From the NCBI GenBank assembly GCA_964617375.1, contig CAZTXQ010000013.1:1-64000 (forward strand): a DNA stretch of 64,000 nucleotides, written 5' to 3'. The stretch is from Firm-13 sp964617375. Its GTDB lineage: Bacteria; Bacillota; Clostridia; Saccharofermentanales; Saccharofermentanaceae. Below, in pieces: positions 16,775-25,102 of this stretch (positions are counted from its first letter, which is position 1; every line of letters starts with the position of its first letter). Position numbers and translations under genes: made by a program. A model generated the notes under the pieces. That model saw only the letters and a list, made by a program, of their open reading frames with translations, was not told where the DNA came from and did not search any database.

Positions 16775-17701
16775 ATGAACAATCTTAAGAGACAGCAGGC
16801 GGTATTTCTTTTCGACGAATACAACCGCGAGCTTGCTAAAGTATATGACAATATTCTGGACAGTGTTACGAACGAGGCCGATCTCGCGTCGCCCGATTTT
16901 CAGGAGCAGCTGGAGAACACAGTAATCAACAGCCTGCAGCCGTGGTTCTCCGCGGAGCTTGAAGGGTTGAGCGACTCGACGCCCGAGGGATTCTTCGATT
17001 CTCTTGTAGAGCTCGACGACGTCATGGAAGTCTTTTCAATCGCCGCCGAAAAAGTGGACGGTGACCTGCCGGACCTTCTGATGCTGCGTGTCGGCGCTCA
17101 TGGCGAAGACGCCGTCAAGAGACTGATCGAGCTGGCGCTTATGCACGAATGGACTCCGGAAGAAGGAGAGGACACCGAGATCTTCCGCGATAAGATCGCC
17201 GTCGACTTAGCGGCTGTACGAGTCCTCGGCAAATGGAATGTCGAATCGGCCGTTAAGCCGGTCTTTGACCGTTTCGTAAGTCTTGCCGAGCCGGACGAAT
17301 TCGTAGCCGATACTTTTAAGAACTTCGTCGTGCCGTATTGGGGAAAAATCGTGCCGGAGCTGATCGCGCGGCTCGATGCTTTACTGGATTCCGGCGTCAA
17401 GGGCCCCGGCGAATATCTTGTGATCTGCCTGACCGAGATCGGCAAAACGGAGCCTGAGGAAGAGATCTTCCAGTCCTTAAGGCGAGTATTCCGCAAAATG
17501 GACCACAAGGTCATCGCATCCATCTGCCTCGGCGATTACGGCGACGGCCGCGCTGTCCCGCTTCTCAAGGGGTATCTCGACCGTCACGTACACGAGATTG
17601 ACCGCCAGTTCTTCTATGAGACACTCTCGGCGATCAAGCGCCTCGGCGGCGACATCACCGATATCGAGGACCCGTTCCGCGACTTCAGCAAGAAGAAATA
17701 A
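16775..17701 (+). CDS. HEAT-like helical protein of unknown function
   Basis: A 308-residue soluble, acidic, almost entirely helical protein. From about residue 90 on, helices recur at intervals suggestive of HEAT repeats, ending with a recognisable HEAT-like stretch (ASICLGDYGDGRAVPLLKGY). No catalytic motif, signal peptide or membrane segment is visible. Such repeats normally bind other proteins. The start at 16775 has GGAGG 6 nt upstream; an earlier in-frame ATG lacks a site. It is 31 bp upstream of the GH26 gene on the same strand, so the two may be cotranscribed. Confidence 0.7.
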   Translation: MNNLKRQQAVFLFDEYNRELAKVYDNILDSVTNEADLASPDFQEQLENTVINSLQPWFSAELEGLSDSTPEGFFDSLVELDDVMEVFSIAAEKVDGDLPDLLMLRVGAHGEDAVKRLIELALMHEWTPEEGEDTEIFRDKIAVDLAAVRVLGKWNVESAVKPVFDRFVSLAEPDEFVADTFKNFVVPYWGKIVPELIARLDALLDSGVKGPGEYLVICLTEIGKTEPEEEIFQSLRRVFRKMDHKVIASICLGDYGDGRAVPLLKGYLDRHVHEIDRQFFYETLSAIKRLGGDITDIEDPFRDFSKKK

Positions 17702-17732
17702 TGCGCCTCTGATTTACGAGGGAGGTAACCAT

Positions 17733-18953
17733 ATGAACGATTACGAGCGAAGAGCAAGGGAAGGCGTACAGCGAACGGTATTCGCGGCAGCGAAACCCAC
17801 GTTCGGTGAGAGCGCCTGCTGCCCCTATGTCCGGTATTCGATCCGGACAGCCGATCCTTCCGCGACCGGCCGGACGCAGGAGCTACTCCGTTTCCTGCAC
17901 GACGCCGCCGCGCGAAAAGCTTTTCTTTTCGGGCATCAGAACGCCGCGCATCACGGTGTCTCTATTAAGAAGACGGACGGCTCGGATTCGGATATCAAAC
18001 GTATCTCCGGCTCGCACCCCGCGGTCGTCGGCATCGATGCCTTGTCCCTTACAGGATATGAAGGCGCATTCGAGGATACGGTCCGCATGACGCGCCGTCT
18101 TCATGAAGAGAAGGTGATTATAACGATCTCCATGCACGCGCCGAATTTCGCGGTCTGCGGCGAGGATTTCGCCGGATACTCGCCGAATCTTACGACGCCC
18201 GCCGTCGCCTCGGACATCATGCCCGGAGGCAGCCTGAACGCGAAATACACGCGTTACCTGGACCTCCTCGCGAAATACGCGGATGCGTGCCGGGACGAAC
18301 ACGGCGAACCGATCCCGATGATTTTTCGCCCGTTTCACGAGAACAACGGAAGCTGGTTCTGGTGGGGCGCGGACTTCACGACGCCGCACGAATACAAAGA
18401 TCTGTTCCGCTATACGATCGAGTATCTGCGGGAAGAGAAGGGAATCCACCATTTTCTCTATGCCTATTCGCCGAACGGGCCTTTTGCCGATGAGGCGGAT
18501 TATCTTGAACGGTATCCCGGCGACGATTCTGTCGATATCATCGGATTTGACATGTACCACGACCGCCCGACATCGGAAGATGACGGGATGGACGTACTTG
18601 TCCGGACGTCAAGGCAAGTATGCGGAATCGCGCGGGACCGCCATAAAGTCGCGGCGGTAACCGAGGCCGGAATCCGCATGCTCGATACGGCCGCAGACGG
18701 CCGCTTGTACGAGGGCTTAAGTCCGACGGACAATACGCGGCCGGACTGGTTCGGCGAGTGTCTCGAGGCCGTCACGAACGATTCCCTGGCAAGCGGGATC
18801 GCCTACTTCCTCGTATGGGCGAATTTTAGTCCGGAGCAGTTCTGGGTGCCCTACATAATCGATGACACGCGCGGACACGAGATGATCAATCCGTTCACGG
18901 AATTCCTGAACGACCCCCGCGTCATTCTGGCGCGCGAATTGCCGGAGATTTAG
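17733..18953 (+). CDS. Glycoside hydrolase family 26 (beta-mannanase-like), no signal peptide
   Basis: A 406-residue enzyme of the GH26 TIM-barrel family, which cleaves beta-1,4-mannosidic bonds. The hallmark FRPFHENNGSWFWWGADF holds the acid/base Glu (about residue 203), and AAVTEAGIRM holds the nucleophile Glu (about 311). The N-terminal GHQNA motif is also typical. There is no signal peptide, lipobox or carbohydrate-binding module, so it is predicted to be cytoplasmic and to act on imported manno-oligosaccharides. The start follows GGGAGGT by 7 nt. Its only same-strand partner is the HEAT-like gene upstream; no mannan transporter or mannobiose phosphorylase is nearby. Other GH26 specificities (for example beta-1,3-xylanase) are possible. 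Confidence 0.88.
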   Translation: MNDYERRAREGVQRTVFAAAKPTFGESACCPYVRYSIRTADPSATGRTQELLRFLHDAAARKAFLFGHQNAAHHGVSIKKTDGSDSDIKRISGSHPAVVGIDALSLTGYEGAFEDTVRMTRRLHEEKVIITISMHAPNFAVCGEDFAGYSPNLTTPAVASDIMPGGSLNAKYTRYLDLLAKYADACRDEHGEPIPMIFRPFHENNGSWFWWGADFTTPHEYKDLFRYTIEYLREEKGIHHFLYAYSPNGPFADEADYLERYPGDDSVDIIGFDMYHDRPTSEDDGMDVLVRTSRQVCGIARDRHKVAAVTEAGIRMLDTAADGRLYEGLSPTDNTRPDWFGECLEAVTNDSLASGIAYFLVWANFSPEQFWVPYIIDDTRGHEMINPFTEFLNDPRVILARELPEI

Positions 18954-19072
18954 GGGACGCATCGACTCGGGTTTAGCGGACACCGCTGACAAAAATAAAA
19001 AAGTTCATATATGTTTGCTTGACAGATTCCCTCTTTAATATAAAAATTATTTTATATGGAGGACATGAAAAA

Positions 19073-19381
19073 ATGATTTGCAGCAATCTGGTTGAATTAA
19101 AGGAACTGTTCATAACTCTGCTCACTGTCGTTGACAACAGCGACGACAGCGACGCCTTGAAATGGCGCGACTCGATCGCGGAGGCCTTGGCCATTATCGA
19201 AGATGAAGCGCGCGGATACGACAGTCAGTTCGCAGCCATACAGGAAATCCACGAAGAACTATACCGGGAGAAGACCGGAATTTCCGATCTGTATATCTGG
19301 AAAAATAATTTTCAGGAACGCACCGAGACGAATGCGGTACTCGAACAAGTGAAGCAGAGGCTCGCCGAAATCTTCAAGTAG
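19073..19381 (+). CDS. Small helical protein of unknown function
   Basis: A 102-residue acidic protein, predicted all-helical, with a coiled-coil-like C terminus (VLEQVKQRLAEIF). No motif, signal or membrane segment is seen. The ATG at 19073 lies 10 nt after GGAGG. An ATG between them opens only a three-codon frame, so it is not the start. The sequence upstream is AT-rich. It stands alone. I do not recognise a family. Confidence 0.6.
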   Translation: MICSNLVELKELFITLLTVVDNSDDSDALKWRDSIAEALAIIEDEARGYDSQFAAIQEIHEELYREKTGISDLYIWKNNFQERTETNAVLEQVKQRLAEIFK

Positions 19382-19458
19382 CACGTGAGCGACGGTCCGG
19401 TTTGCGGCCGGTTTTCGGGGATTCCGAGCCGGCTCGTACGGATTGTGCGCCGCGAAAA

Positions 19459-19522
19459 GACCGGTTCCGATCGGTTGTGCGGCATGAAATGATCGGTTCC
19501 GATCTGTTGTGTGGCATGCGGC
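19459..19522. repeat. Two 32-bp direct repeats
   Basis: Two adjoining units (19459-19490 and 19491-19522) share a pattern close to GAYCGGTTCCGATCKGTTGT followed by GYGGCATG. They lie between a small gene and tRNA-Gly, in a 240-bp stretch without genes. Confidence 0.6.
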
Positions 19523-19581
19523 CGGGGGCTCCCGAAGTTGATCATTTATACCGCCGACGGAAATTTCTTTGAAAATGGCGG

Positions 19582-19610
19582 TTGACAACAAACGCTCCGG
19601 CTGATAATAT
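19582..19610 (+). promoter_or_regulatory. Promoter of tRNA-Gly
   Basis: TTGACA (19582-19587), 17 bp, TAATAT (19605-19610), 12 nt before the tRNA. Confidence 0.8.
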
Positions 19611-19621
19611 ACATCGTGCGT

Positions 19622-19696
19622 GCGGGATTAACTCAGTGGTAGAGTGTCACCTTGCCAAGGTGAAAGTCGCGAGTCCGAATCTCGTATCCCGCTCCA
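19622..19696 (+). tRNA. tRNA-Gly (GCC)
   Basis: A 75-nt cloverleaf with acceptor arms GCGGGAT/ATCCCGC, anticodon GCC at 19654-19656 inside a CACCTT/AAGGTG stem-loop, T-arm GCGAG-TCCGAAT-CTCGT and an encoded CCA. Confidence 0.97.
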
Positions 19697-19700
19697 CAAA

Positions 19701-19733
19701 AGCCCGAAGGCCATAGGTCTTCGGGTTTTTTTG
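19701..19733 (+). terminator. Terminator of tRNA-Gly
   Basis: GCCCGAAG pairs with CTTCGGGT and is followed by a run of seven T. Confidence 0.9.
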
Positions 19734-19785
19734 TTATCTGAAGGGATGGCCAAAGGCACGGTTTAGCATCCTTTTCGCAAGACAA

Positions 19786-19824
19786 TATAAAAAGACGCCT
19801 GCGAAAGGATATTCACAGGTGCCT
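19786..19824 (-). terminator. Terminator of the frameshifted zinc-ribbon gene
   Basis: Read on the minus strand, a hairpin with arms GGCACCTG and CAGGCGTC (with wobble pairs) is followed by TTTTTAT, 24 nt beyond the stop codon of the gene. Confidence 0.6.
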
Positions 19825-19847
19825 TGATGATCGAACTGTTTTGTCTT

Positions 19848-20481
19848 TTATAGGCTGGAAAACTCATTCGCCAAGGCTTTGAAGTAGGCTGCGTATTTGC
19901 AGATGTAATCAGCATCAGGTGAGCTATATGTTACGACGGGATAATTCTCATCATTTCTTCTCGTCATGCTTAAGGTACATTCAAACAAGTTCAGGCACTG
20001 CTCTTCATTGATGGGCATTTTCTGGGCAATGCTTTTTGCTCGACGATACGTTTTTTCGCTTTCATCACACGCTTCAATATAATCGTTAATATAAGAGTTA
20101 AACAATCTTGTCTGATCCTCGGCCCATAAGAAGTACGGCAGGTATGAAGATAGCCACTTTGATGCACACTGACCCAGTTCATGTTTTTTGTTAGGAGGTG
20201 CAAGCGACAGCGAGATTTTTATCGTCTTGATGGTTTCTGTAAGCAGGCTGATCAGACGATAATAATCCGTTACCAAGAAACGTTCCGGATTTCCCTCGCC
20301 GAATTTGTTTATCCAACGTTAATATTCCGTCAACGTTCACTTGTCCTGATAGCTCGATTCTTTGCTTCTCATCATCAAGAAATAGCTGAGCTCCGCAGTA
20401 AGTGCAGAATCCCACGTTTCGATCCGCTTCAATCTGCGCGGGAGCCCCACAATGGGAGCAGGAGACAGATAATACTTTCAT
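19848..20481 (-). pseudogene. Zinc-ribbon protein gene broken by a frameshift
   Basis: Two overlapping minus-strand frames read as one protein. The 5' part begins at 20481 (MKVLSVSCSHCG, preceded by a G-rich ribosome site) and has a zinc ribbon, CSHCG...CTYCG, then a short charged linker ending KSGTFL. The other frame continues at once with LVTDYYRLISLLTETI and runs 140 residues of helical sequence to 19848. A single-base change near 20276-20290, within ACGTTTCTTGG, would join them. No strong slippery heptamer is seen, so a mutation or sequencing error is likelier than programmed frameshifting. The zinc ribbon would be structural; the helical part is unknown. An open frame also extends upstream of 20481 toward the palindrome array. 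Confidence 0.65.
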
Positions 20482-20600
20482 ATGTTTCCCCCCCAAAAAT
20501 CTTACTTCTATTAGTGAATACTCTTTACCTGCAAGTTTGCCATCGTCATATATCTTTGCAAGCTCTTTTTGATAAGCGGCTGTGCCGGGAAAGGACCGGC

Positions 20601-20867
20601 GCACATACGAAACCTCGACTAGCTGCTCATTTCGTATGTGCATTTCGTTCGGAAAACATCACTGCAAGGCCCGGCGCACATACGAAACCCTGACTAGCAG
20701 CTCAATTCGTATGTGCTTTTCATTCGGGAATGCATCACTGAAAGGGCCGACGCACATACGAGATCCCGGTTAGCAGCCCTATTCGTATGTGCATTTCATT
20801 GGGGAGGCGGCACTAAAAGGGCCGGCGCACATACGAAACTCTGGACAGACGCCTATTTCGTATGTGC
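20601..20867. repeat. Array of four interrupted palindromes at 75-bp spacing (locus C)
   Basis: Four elements, each 41 bp: 20601-20641, 20676-20716, 20752-20792 and 20827-20867. All share the stem GCACATACGAAA / TTTCGTATGTGC (10-12 bp paired). Loops are 17-21 nt and differ in sequence, though several contain GACTAGC-like text. Centres are 75, 76 and 75 bp apart. The DNA between elements is also partly conserved (TTTCATTCGGGAA, then CACTGAAAGGGCCG). The array lies upstream of the frameshifted zinc-ribbon gene and downstream of the gtrA-like gene. Confidence 0.92.
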
Positions 20868-20934
20868 ATGCTATCCCGGAGCTGTTATGGCCAAAGCCCG
20901 CCTCACATAGCCCAAACCCGCTTCTCTTCGCATC

Positions 20935-20980
20935 AAAAAAGCGGGCCCCCGTTCTCCGGAAGGTCCGCCCGATTTTTTTC
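20935..20980. terminator. Bidirectional terminator of the gtrA-like gene
   Basis: GCGGGCC (20941-20947) pairs with GGTCCGC (20962-20968). It is flanked by six A on the left and a seven-T run on the right, so it can terminate either strand. The minus-strand gene ends at 21031. Confidence 0.7.
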
Positions 20981-21030
20981 GCGTATTCGTTATGATGCAC
21001 GATTCTTTTCGCTGGGGAAGACGGCGATTA

Positions 21031-21576
21031 TTACTTCTTCTTCCTGTATACCCAGAATTTGTTCAGCAGGAAGTTCAGGGGGATCGTCACGATCAGATTC
21101 AGGATCGTCGCGATATAGACCGGAATCCCGAGGATGTCGCTCTGCAGCCAGAGAAGGGCGCCGCCGACCACGAGGCCCGTGAAGGCATAGGAGGCATAGA
21201 CCTTGATCAGTGTTTTCGCGACAGTCTTCTTGTCTTCGTTTGAGTGGTCGAAAACGAACCGGCTGTTCAGCATGAAGGATATAAAGATCGTGATGATGTT
21301 CGATATTATGTTGCCGGCCTGCTTGTCCATGTGCAGGAGATAGAAGGAGCCGTTGGTGATGCACCAGCCGATCACGGTGTTGAGACCGCCGATCAGGCCG
21401 AACTTTATGAATTGTATCATCGCCTCCCAGAGGCCGCGTTCGCGAAAAGTGGCGATGACGGCCTTGATGCCGGTCGCTTTCTGTTCTTCGCCGGAATTCT
21501 GTGCGGCCGTGGCTGCGGATTCCTGTCCGGTAATGGTTCCGGAATCCTGTCCGGGTGTTGTTTTTGTGTCCTGCAT
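21031..21576 (-). CDS. GtrA family membrane protein
   Basis: A 181-residue protein. About 50 N-terminal polar residues precede four membrane helices beginning FIKFGLIGGLNTVIGWCITN, the signature start of the GtrA family (PF04138), and end with NFLLNKFWVYRKKK, also typical. GtrA-like proteins help move lipid-linked sugars across the membrane for cell-surface glycan decoration. No glycosyltransferase lies next to it, so the substrate is unknown. The Gln/Thr-rich N-terminal extension is longer than usual. Confidence 0.85.
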   Translation of the reverse strand: MQDTKTTPGQDSGTITGQESAATAAQNSGEEQKATGIKAVIATFRERGLWEAMIQFIKFGLIGGLNTVIGWCITNGSFYLLHMDKQAGNIISNIITIFISFMLNSRFVFDHSNEDKKTVAKTLIKVYASYAFTGLVVGGALLWLQSDILGIPVYIATILNLIVTIPLNFLLNKFWVYRKKK

Positions 21577-21654
21577 GCGGTAAATCCGTCCCTTATCTCT
21601 TTATTTATACGTATATGCGGTTCTGAAGCCTGTTCGCGCCGCTTCCTTACGATA

Positions 21655-22584
21655 TCACATTATCCCCTTTAGGTCGAACGGCGGTATAAAACTCTCGGAA
21701 TCGGTGCCGGGCTCCTGGACATAGGCGTTTTCCTGACCGCGGTCGACGAGAAAATCGACCATCGCGTCGTAGTGATCCGGCGAGAGCGGATGGTCCGGCG
21801 CATTTTTTCGCGCGGGGGAGGGCGGCGTATACTGGTTCATCAGACTGATGTAGATATCGTTCCCGTAGGTCTTGGTCAGGTAATCGAGGATTTTTCGCGT
21901 GTCGAAAAGGTATCCCGGCAGCATCAGGTGCCGGACGACCATGCCCTTGGTCATGATTCCGTCGCCGTCGAAAGCGGGCGTCCCGGTCTGGCGGAACATT
22001 TCGGCCAGGGCGGCGGATGCCTTTTCGAAGTAATCCGGTGCGCCGCACAGCTTTTTCGAGACGGCCGCGGAGAAGAACTTCATATCGGGCAGGTAGATAT
22101 CGACGAGGCCTTCCCAGAGGCGGAGTGCTTCGACGTTCTCGTAGCCGCCGGAGTTGCAGACGACCGGAAGACCGAGTCCTCTGTCGCGGGCCATCCGGAG
22201 GGCGGCCGTGATCTGCGGTATATAGTGGGTCGGTGTCACGAGGTTGATGTTATGTGCGCCCTGATCGCGAAGCTCGAAGAATATATCGGTCAACCGTTCT
22301 ATTGTGATCAGCGTGCCTGCCTGTCCGCGGCTGATCGGCGCGTTCTGGCAGAATTCGCAGCGGAGATTGCAGCCGGAGAAGAAGACCGTTCCGGAGCCGC
22401 GTGTTCCCGAAATGCAGGGCTCCTCCCATTGGTGGAGCGCGGCGCGTGCGGCCCGGATTTCAAGACCCGCTCCGCAGAAGCCGGTCTCGCCGCGAAGACG
22501 GTTCACGCCGCATTCCTTCGGGCAGAGATGACAGTCTGCCAGGGGGGCCAATTTGTCGGTGTAATATAGTTCGGTATCGGGCAA
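21655..22584 (-). CDS. PflX-like radical SAM protein
   Basis: A 309-residue radical SAM enzyme of the uncharacterised PflX group (COG1313), related to pyruvate-formate-lyase activases. The N terminus has additional cysteines, CHLCPKECG and GFCGAG, seen in this group. The radical SAM cluster motif is GCNLRCEFCQN with cysteines at about 72, 76 and 79. Later segments VCNSGGYEN and YLPDMKFF are also typical. The substrate is unknown. The start is TTG at 22584, chosen because AAGGAG lies 6 nt upstream; the longer frame from 22644 has no site. It appears to be transcribed alone and is divergent from purF. Confidence 0.8.
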   Translation of the reverse strand: MPDTELYYTDKLAPLADCHLCPKECGVNRLRGETGFCGAGLEIRAARAALHQWEEPCISGTRGSGTVFFSGCNLRCEFCQNAPISRGQAGTLITIERLTDIFFELRDQGAHNINLVTPTHYIPQITAALRMARDRGLGLPVVCNSGGYENVEALRLWEGLVDIYLPDMKFFSAAVSKKLCGAPDYFEKASAALAEMFRQTGTPAFDGDGIMTKGMVVRHLMLPGYLFDTRKILDYLTKTYGNDIYISLMNQYTPPSPARKNAPDHPLSPDHYDAMVDFLVDRGQENAYVQEPGTDSESFIPPFDLKGIM

Positions 22585-22748
22585 ATCGGACTCCTTCCGG
22601 GCGGCGGCACCTTGGGTGTTAAGGGGCGCTCTGGGTTGCTGCACCGATTATAGCACGGTCCGCGGCGGACGGCATCCGGAAGGCTCCTGCTTGCTTTTTT
22701 GCCGCAAAAACACGCGGTTTTGCGCCGGATTTATATAGCTGTTTCGAA

Positions 22749-22777
22749 TTGACACATCGGGTGTCGGTGTTTAGAAT
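22749..22777 (+). promoter_or_regulatory. Promoter of purF
   Basis: TTGACA (22749-22754), 17 bp, TAGAAT (22772-22777). The leader of about 90 nt contains an imperfect inverted repeat (CCGGAT near 22800 with ATCCGG near 22840) before a T-rich stretch. I see no purine riboswitch core. Confidence 0.85.
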
Positions 22778-22875
22778 AGTAACGTGTTAAAGAACGGCGC
22801 CGGATAGTTCATGGTGCCGATTTGTTTTTACGGAAGATCCGGTATTTTTAGGCTTTGAGAAAGAGGTGGATATCT

Positions 22876-24315
22876 TTGCCAGACAAGCTGCATGACGAAT
22901 GTGGAGTATTCGGTATTTTTGACCGGAACAATCTGACACTGTCCCCCCTTGTCTATTACGGGCTGTTTGCCCTTCAGCACCGCGGCCAGGAAAGCTGCGG
23001 TATTGCGATCAACGACGACGGCATCATTCATTGCCACAAGGCGATGGGTCTCGTCAGTGAAGTTTTCAAACCGGAAACCTTGAATAAACTGCCCGGCACG
23101 ATTGCCATCGGTCATGTTCGTTATTCGACGACGGGCGGAAGCTATCTCGAGAACGCGCAGCCGCTTGTCACGCAGTACGTGAAGGGAACTCTCTCCATCG
23201 CTCACAACGGCAATCTGACCAATACGGTGAAGCTTCGCGCGGCACTTGAGGAAGACGGCGCCATTTTTCAGACGACGATCGATTCGGAAGTTATCGCCTA
23301 TCAGCTCGCAAAGGAGCGCGTCAAGACGCATTCCATTGAGGAAGCCGTCGAGGCGGCCATGCAGGTTATTGAGGGCGCGTATGCGCTGCTTGTCATGAGT
23401 CCGAGGAAACTGATCGCCGCGCGCGATCCTTACGGATTTAAACCCCTCTGCATCGGCAAGATCCAGGACTCCTATGTTGTTGCTTCGGAGACCTGTGCGC
23501 TCGATGCCGTCGGTGCGTCCTTTGTCCGTGACGTAGATCCCGGCGAGATCGTGATTCTCGATCAGGACGGAATCCACTCGATCCGGACGCTTTGCACCGG
23601 TAAATGTACCAAGTGTATCTTTGAATATATTTACTTTGCACGGCCTGACAGCTTTATCGACGGAGTCAGCGTGTTTGAAGCGCGCCTGGAAGCCGGCCGC
23701 CTCTTAGCCCGCCAGTATCCGGTCGAGGCGGATGTCGTAATCGGAGTCCCCGAATCGGGTCTTGATGCCGCAAACGGTTTCAGCCTCGAGTCCGGAATTC
23801 CGCTTGTCCGCGGCTTCGTGAAAAACAACTATATCGGCCGTACGTTTATTAAGCCCGATCAGTCGCAGCGTGCCGAAGCGGTCTCGATCAAGCTCAATCC
23901 CGTCCGGAGCTCCGTTAACGGGAAGAGGGTTGTCATGATCGACGACTCGATTGTCCGCGGCACGACGATTGCCCACATTGTCACAATGCTCAAGGAGTGC
24001 GGTGCCACGGAAGTCCATGTCCGGATCAGCGCGCCGCCATTTCTTCACCCGTGCTTTTACGGGACCGACGTTCCTTCGGGAGACCGCCTGATCGCGGTTC
24101 AGCATACCATCGACGAAATCCGTCAGATCATCGGCGCCGATTCGCTCGGATATCTTCAGGCGGACAGCTTAGGCGATATGATCTCCGAGCCCGGCCACCG
24201 TTTCTGTGACGCGTGCTTTACCGGGAATTACCCGAATGCCATGACCGGAATTGATACGGGCGGCAACGGGAAGGACGAACCGTCCGACGCATGCGCCGGA
24301 ATCGGCGAGTTCTGA
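22876..24315 (+). CDS. purF: Amidophosphoribosyltransferase
   Basis: A 479-residue enzyme making phosphoribosylamine from PRPP and glutamine, the first step of purine synthesis. The N-terminal nucleophile hydrolase domain follows a short propeptide, PDKLHDECGVFGI, whose Cys (residue 9) becomes the catalytic N terminus after processing. The phosphoribosyltransferase domain has VVMIDDSIVRGTT, the PRPP loop. Cysteines in KCIFEYIYFARPD and RFCDACFTG match those of the 4Fe-4S-containing Bacillus-type enzyme. The start is TTG at 22876 with AGAGGTGG upstream. No other pur gene is adjacent; instead it is followed 10 nt later by a pseudouridine synthase and then a HAD phosphatase, probably one transcript. 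Confidence 0.95.
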   Translation: MPDKLHDECGVFGIFDRNNLTLSPLVYYGLFALQHRGQESCGIAINDDGIIHCHKAMGLVSEVFKPETLNKLPGTIAIGHVRYSTTGGSYLENAQPLVTQYVKGTLSIAHNGNLTNTVKLRAALEEDGAIFQTTIDSEVIAYQLAKERVKTHSIEEAVEAAMQVIEGAYALLVMSPRKLIAARDPYGFKPLCIGKIQDSYVVASETCALDAVGASFVRDVDPGEIVILDQDGIHSIRTLCTGKCTKCIFEYIYFARPDSFIDGVSVFEARLEAGRLLARQYPVEADVVIGVPESGLDAANGFSLESGIPLVRGFVKNNYIGRTFIKPDQSQRAEAVSIKLNPVRSSVNGKRVVMIDDSIVRGTTIAHIVTMLKECGATEVHVRISAPPFLHPCFYGTDVPSGDRLIAVQHTIDEIRQIIGADSLGYLQADSLGDMISEPGHRFCDACFTGNYPNAMTGIDTGGNGKDEPSDACAGIGEF

Positions 24316-24325
24316 GGAGCCGCAG

Positions 24326-25102
24326 ATGAGACTCTCCTTTTCGCGAAAAGAAAAAGAAGCGCTTCCCGTCATCTTGTATGAAGACCGGGATCTGCTTGTT
24401 GCGGTAAAGCCGGCCGGCATGCCTTCGCAGCCGGATAAGCTCGGAACGCGGGATCTCCTCTCCTATCTTGCCGGGTTGGGCAAAGATGGGGAGACAAATC
24501 TCAAAATTGTGAACCGCCTCGACAGACCCGTCGGCGGAATCGTACTTTTTACCCGCTCCGAAGCCGCCGGGAAATGGTTCTCTGTGAAGAACAGCGCCTC
24601 TCACGTCCGGAAGGAATACCAGGCGGTCGTCTGCGGCGAAATGCCGTCGCGGGAGGGCGAGCTTACGGACTATGTCACCAGGAACGAGAAATTGAATCTG
24701 TCCACAGTGGTTCCGTCCGGTACGCCAGGTGCGAGGAAGGCTGTGCTTCGCTATCGCGTGACGGCGGTCTGTGATCACCCGGATGCCGGACGCTTAAGCC
24801 TGTTAACGATTCAATTGATTACAGGACGCCATCACCAGATCCGCGTGCAGACGGCACATGTCGGCTGCCCGGTGTACGGTGACACCAAATACAATCCCGC
24901 TTTCGCGGAAGAGAAGGGCTGGCATAGGACGGCGCTTTTCGCGTCGGAGATGAGCTTCGTTCATCGGACCGGGAAAGAGATGTCTTTTCACGCGGATCCG
25001 TACGAATACGAGCCGGAGGCGTTTTCGTGCTTTGACAGAGAGATCATTACAGCAGGCGCCGGATCAGATGCCGGCAGGACAGCGGGAGGATCACACAAAT
25101 GA
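24326..25102 (+). CDS. RluA-family pseudouridine synthase
   Basis: A 258-residue enzyme that converts uridine to pseudouridine in RNA. The catalytic motif NRLDRPVGGIVLF contains the essential Asp. The N-terminal VAVKPAGMPSQPD and C-terminal TGRHHQIRVQTAHVGCPVYGD segments are standard for RluA/RsuA-like enzymes. No S4 RNA-binding domain is visible. The target (23S rRNA or tRNA) cannot be told. The ATG at 24326 has GAGGAG upstream. It follows purF by 10 nt and overlaps the next gene by 4 nt (ATGA), so translation is probably coupled. Confidence 0.9.
   Translation: MRLSFSRKEKEALPVILYEDRDLLVAVKPAGMPSQPDKLGTRDLLSYLAGLGKDGETNLKIVNRLDRPVGGIVLFTRSEAAGKWFSVKNSASHVRKEYQAVVCGEMPSREGELTDYVTRNEKLNLSTVVPSGTPGARKAVLRYRVTAVCDHPDAGRLSLLTIQLITGRHHQIRVQTAHVGCPVYGDTKYNPAFAEEKGWHRTALFASEMSFVHRTGKEMSFHADPYEYEPEAFSCFDREIITAGAGSDAGRTAGGSHK

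Noticed and set aside
1..20867. CRISPR arrays at the palindrome loci
   Set aside because: Repeats are palindromes with variable loops and partly conserved spacers, the reverse of CRISPR, and no cas genes are present.
22778..22875. Purine riboswitch before purF
   Set aside because: The conserved purine-riboswitch core loops are not visible; only a weak inverted repeat is present.
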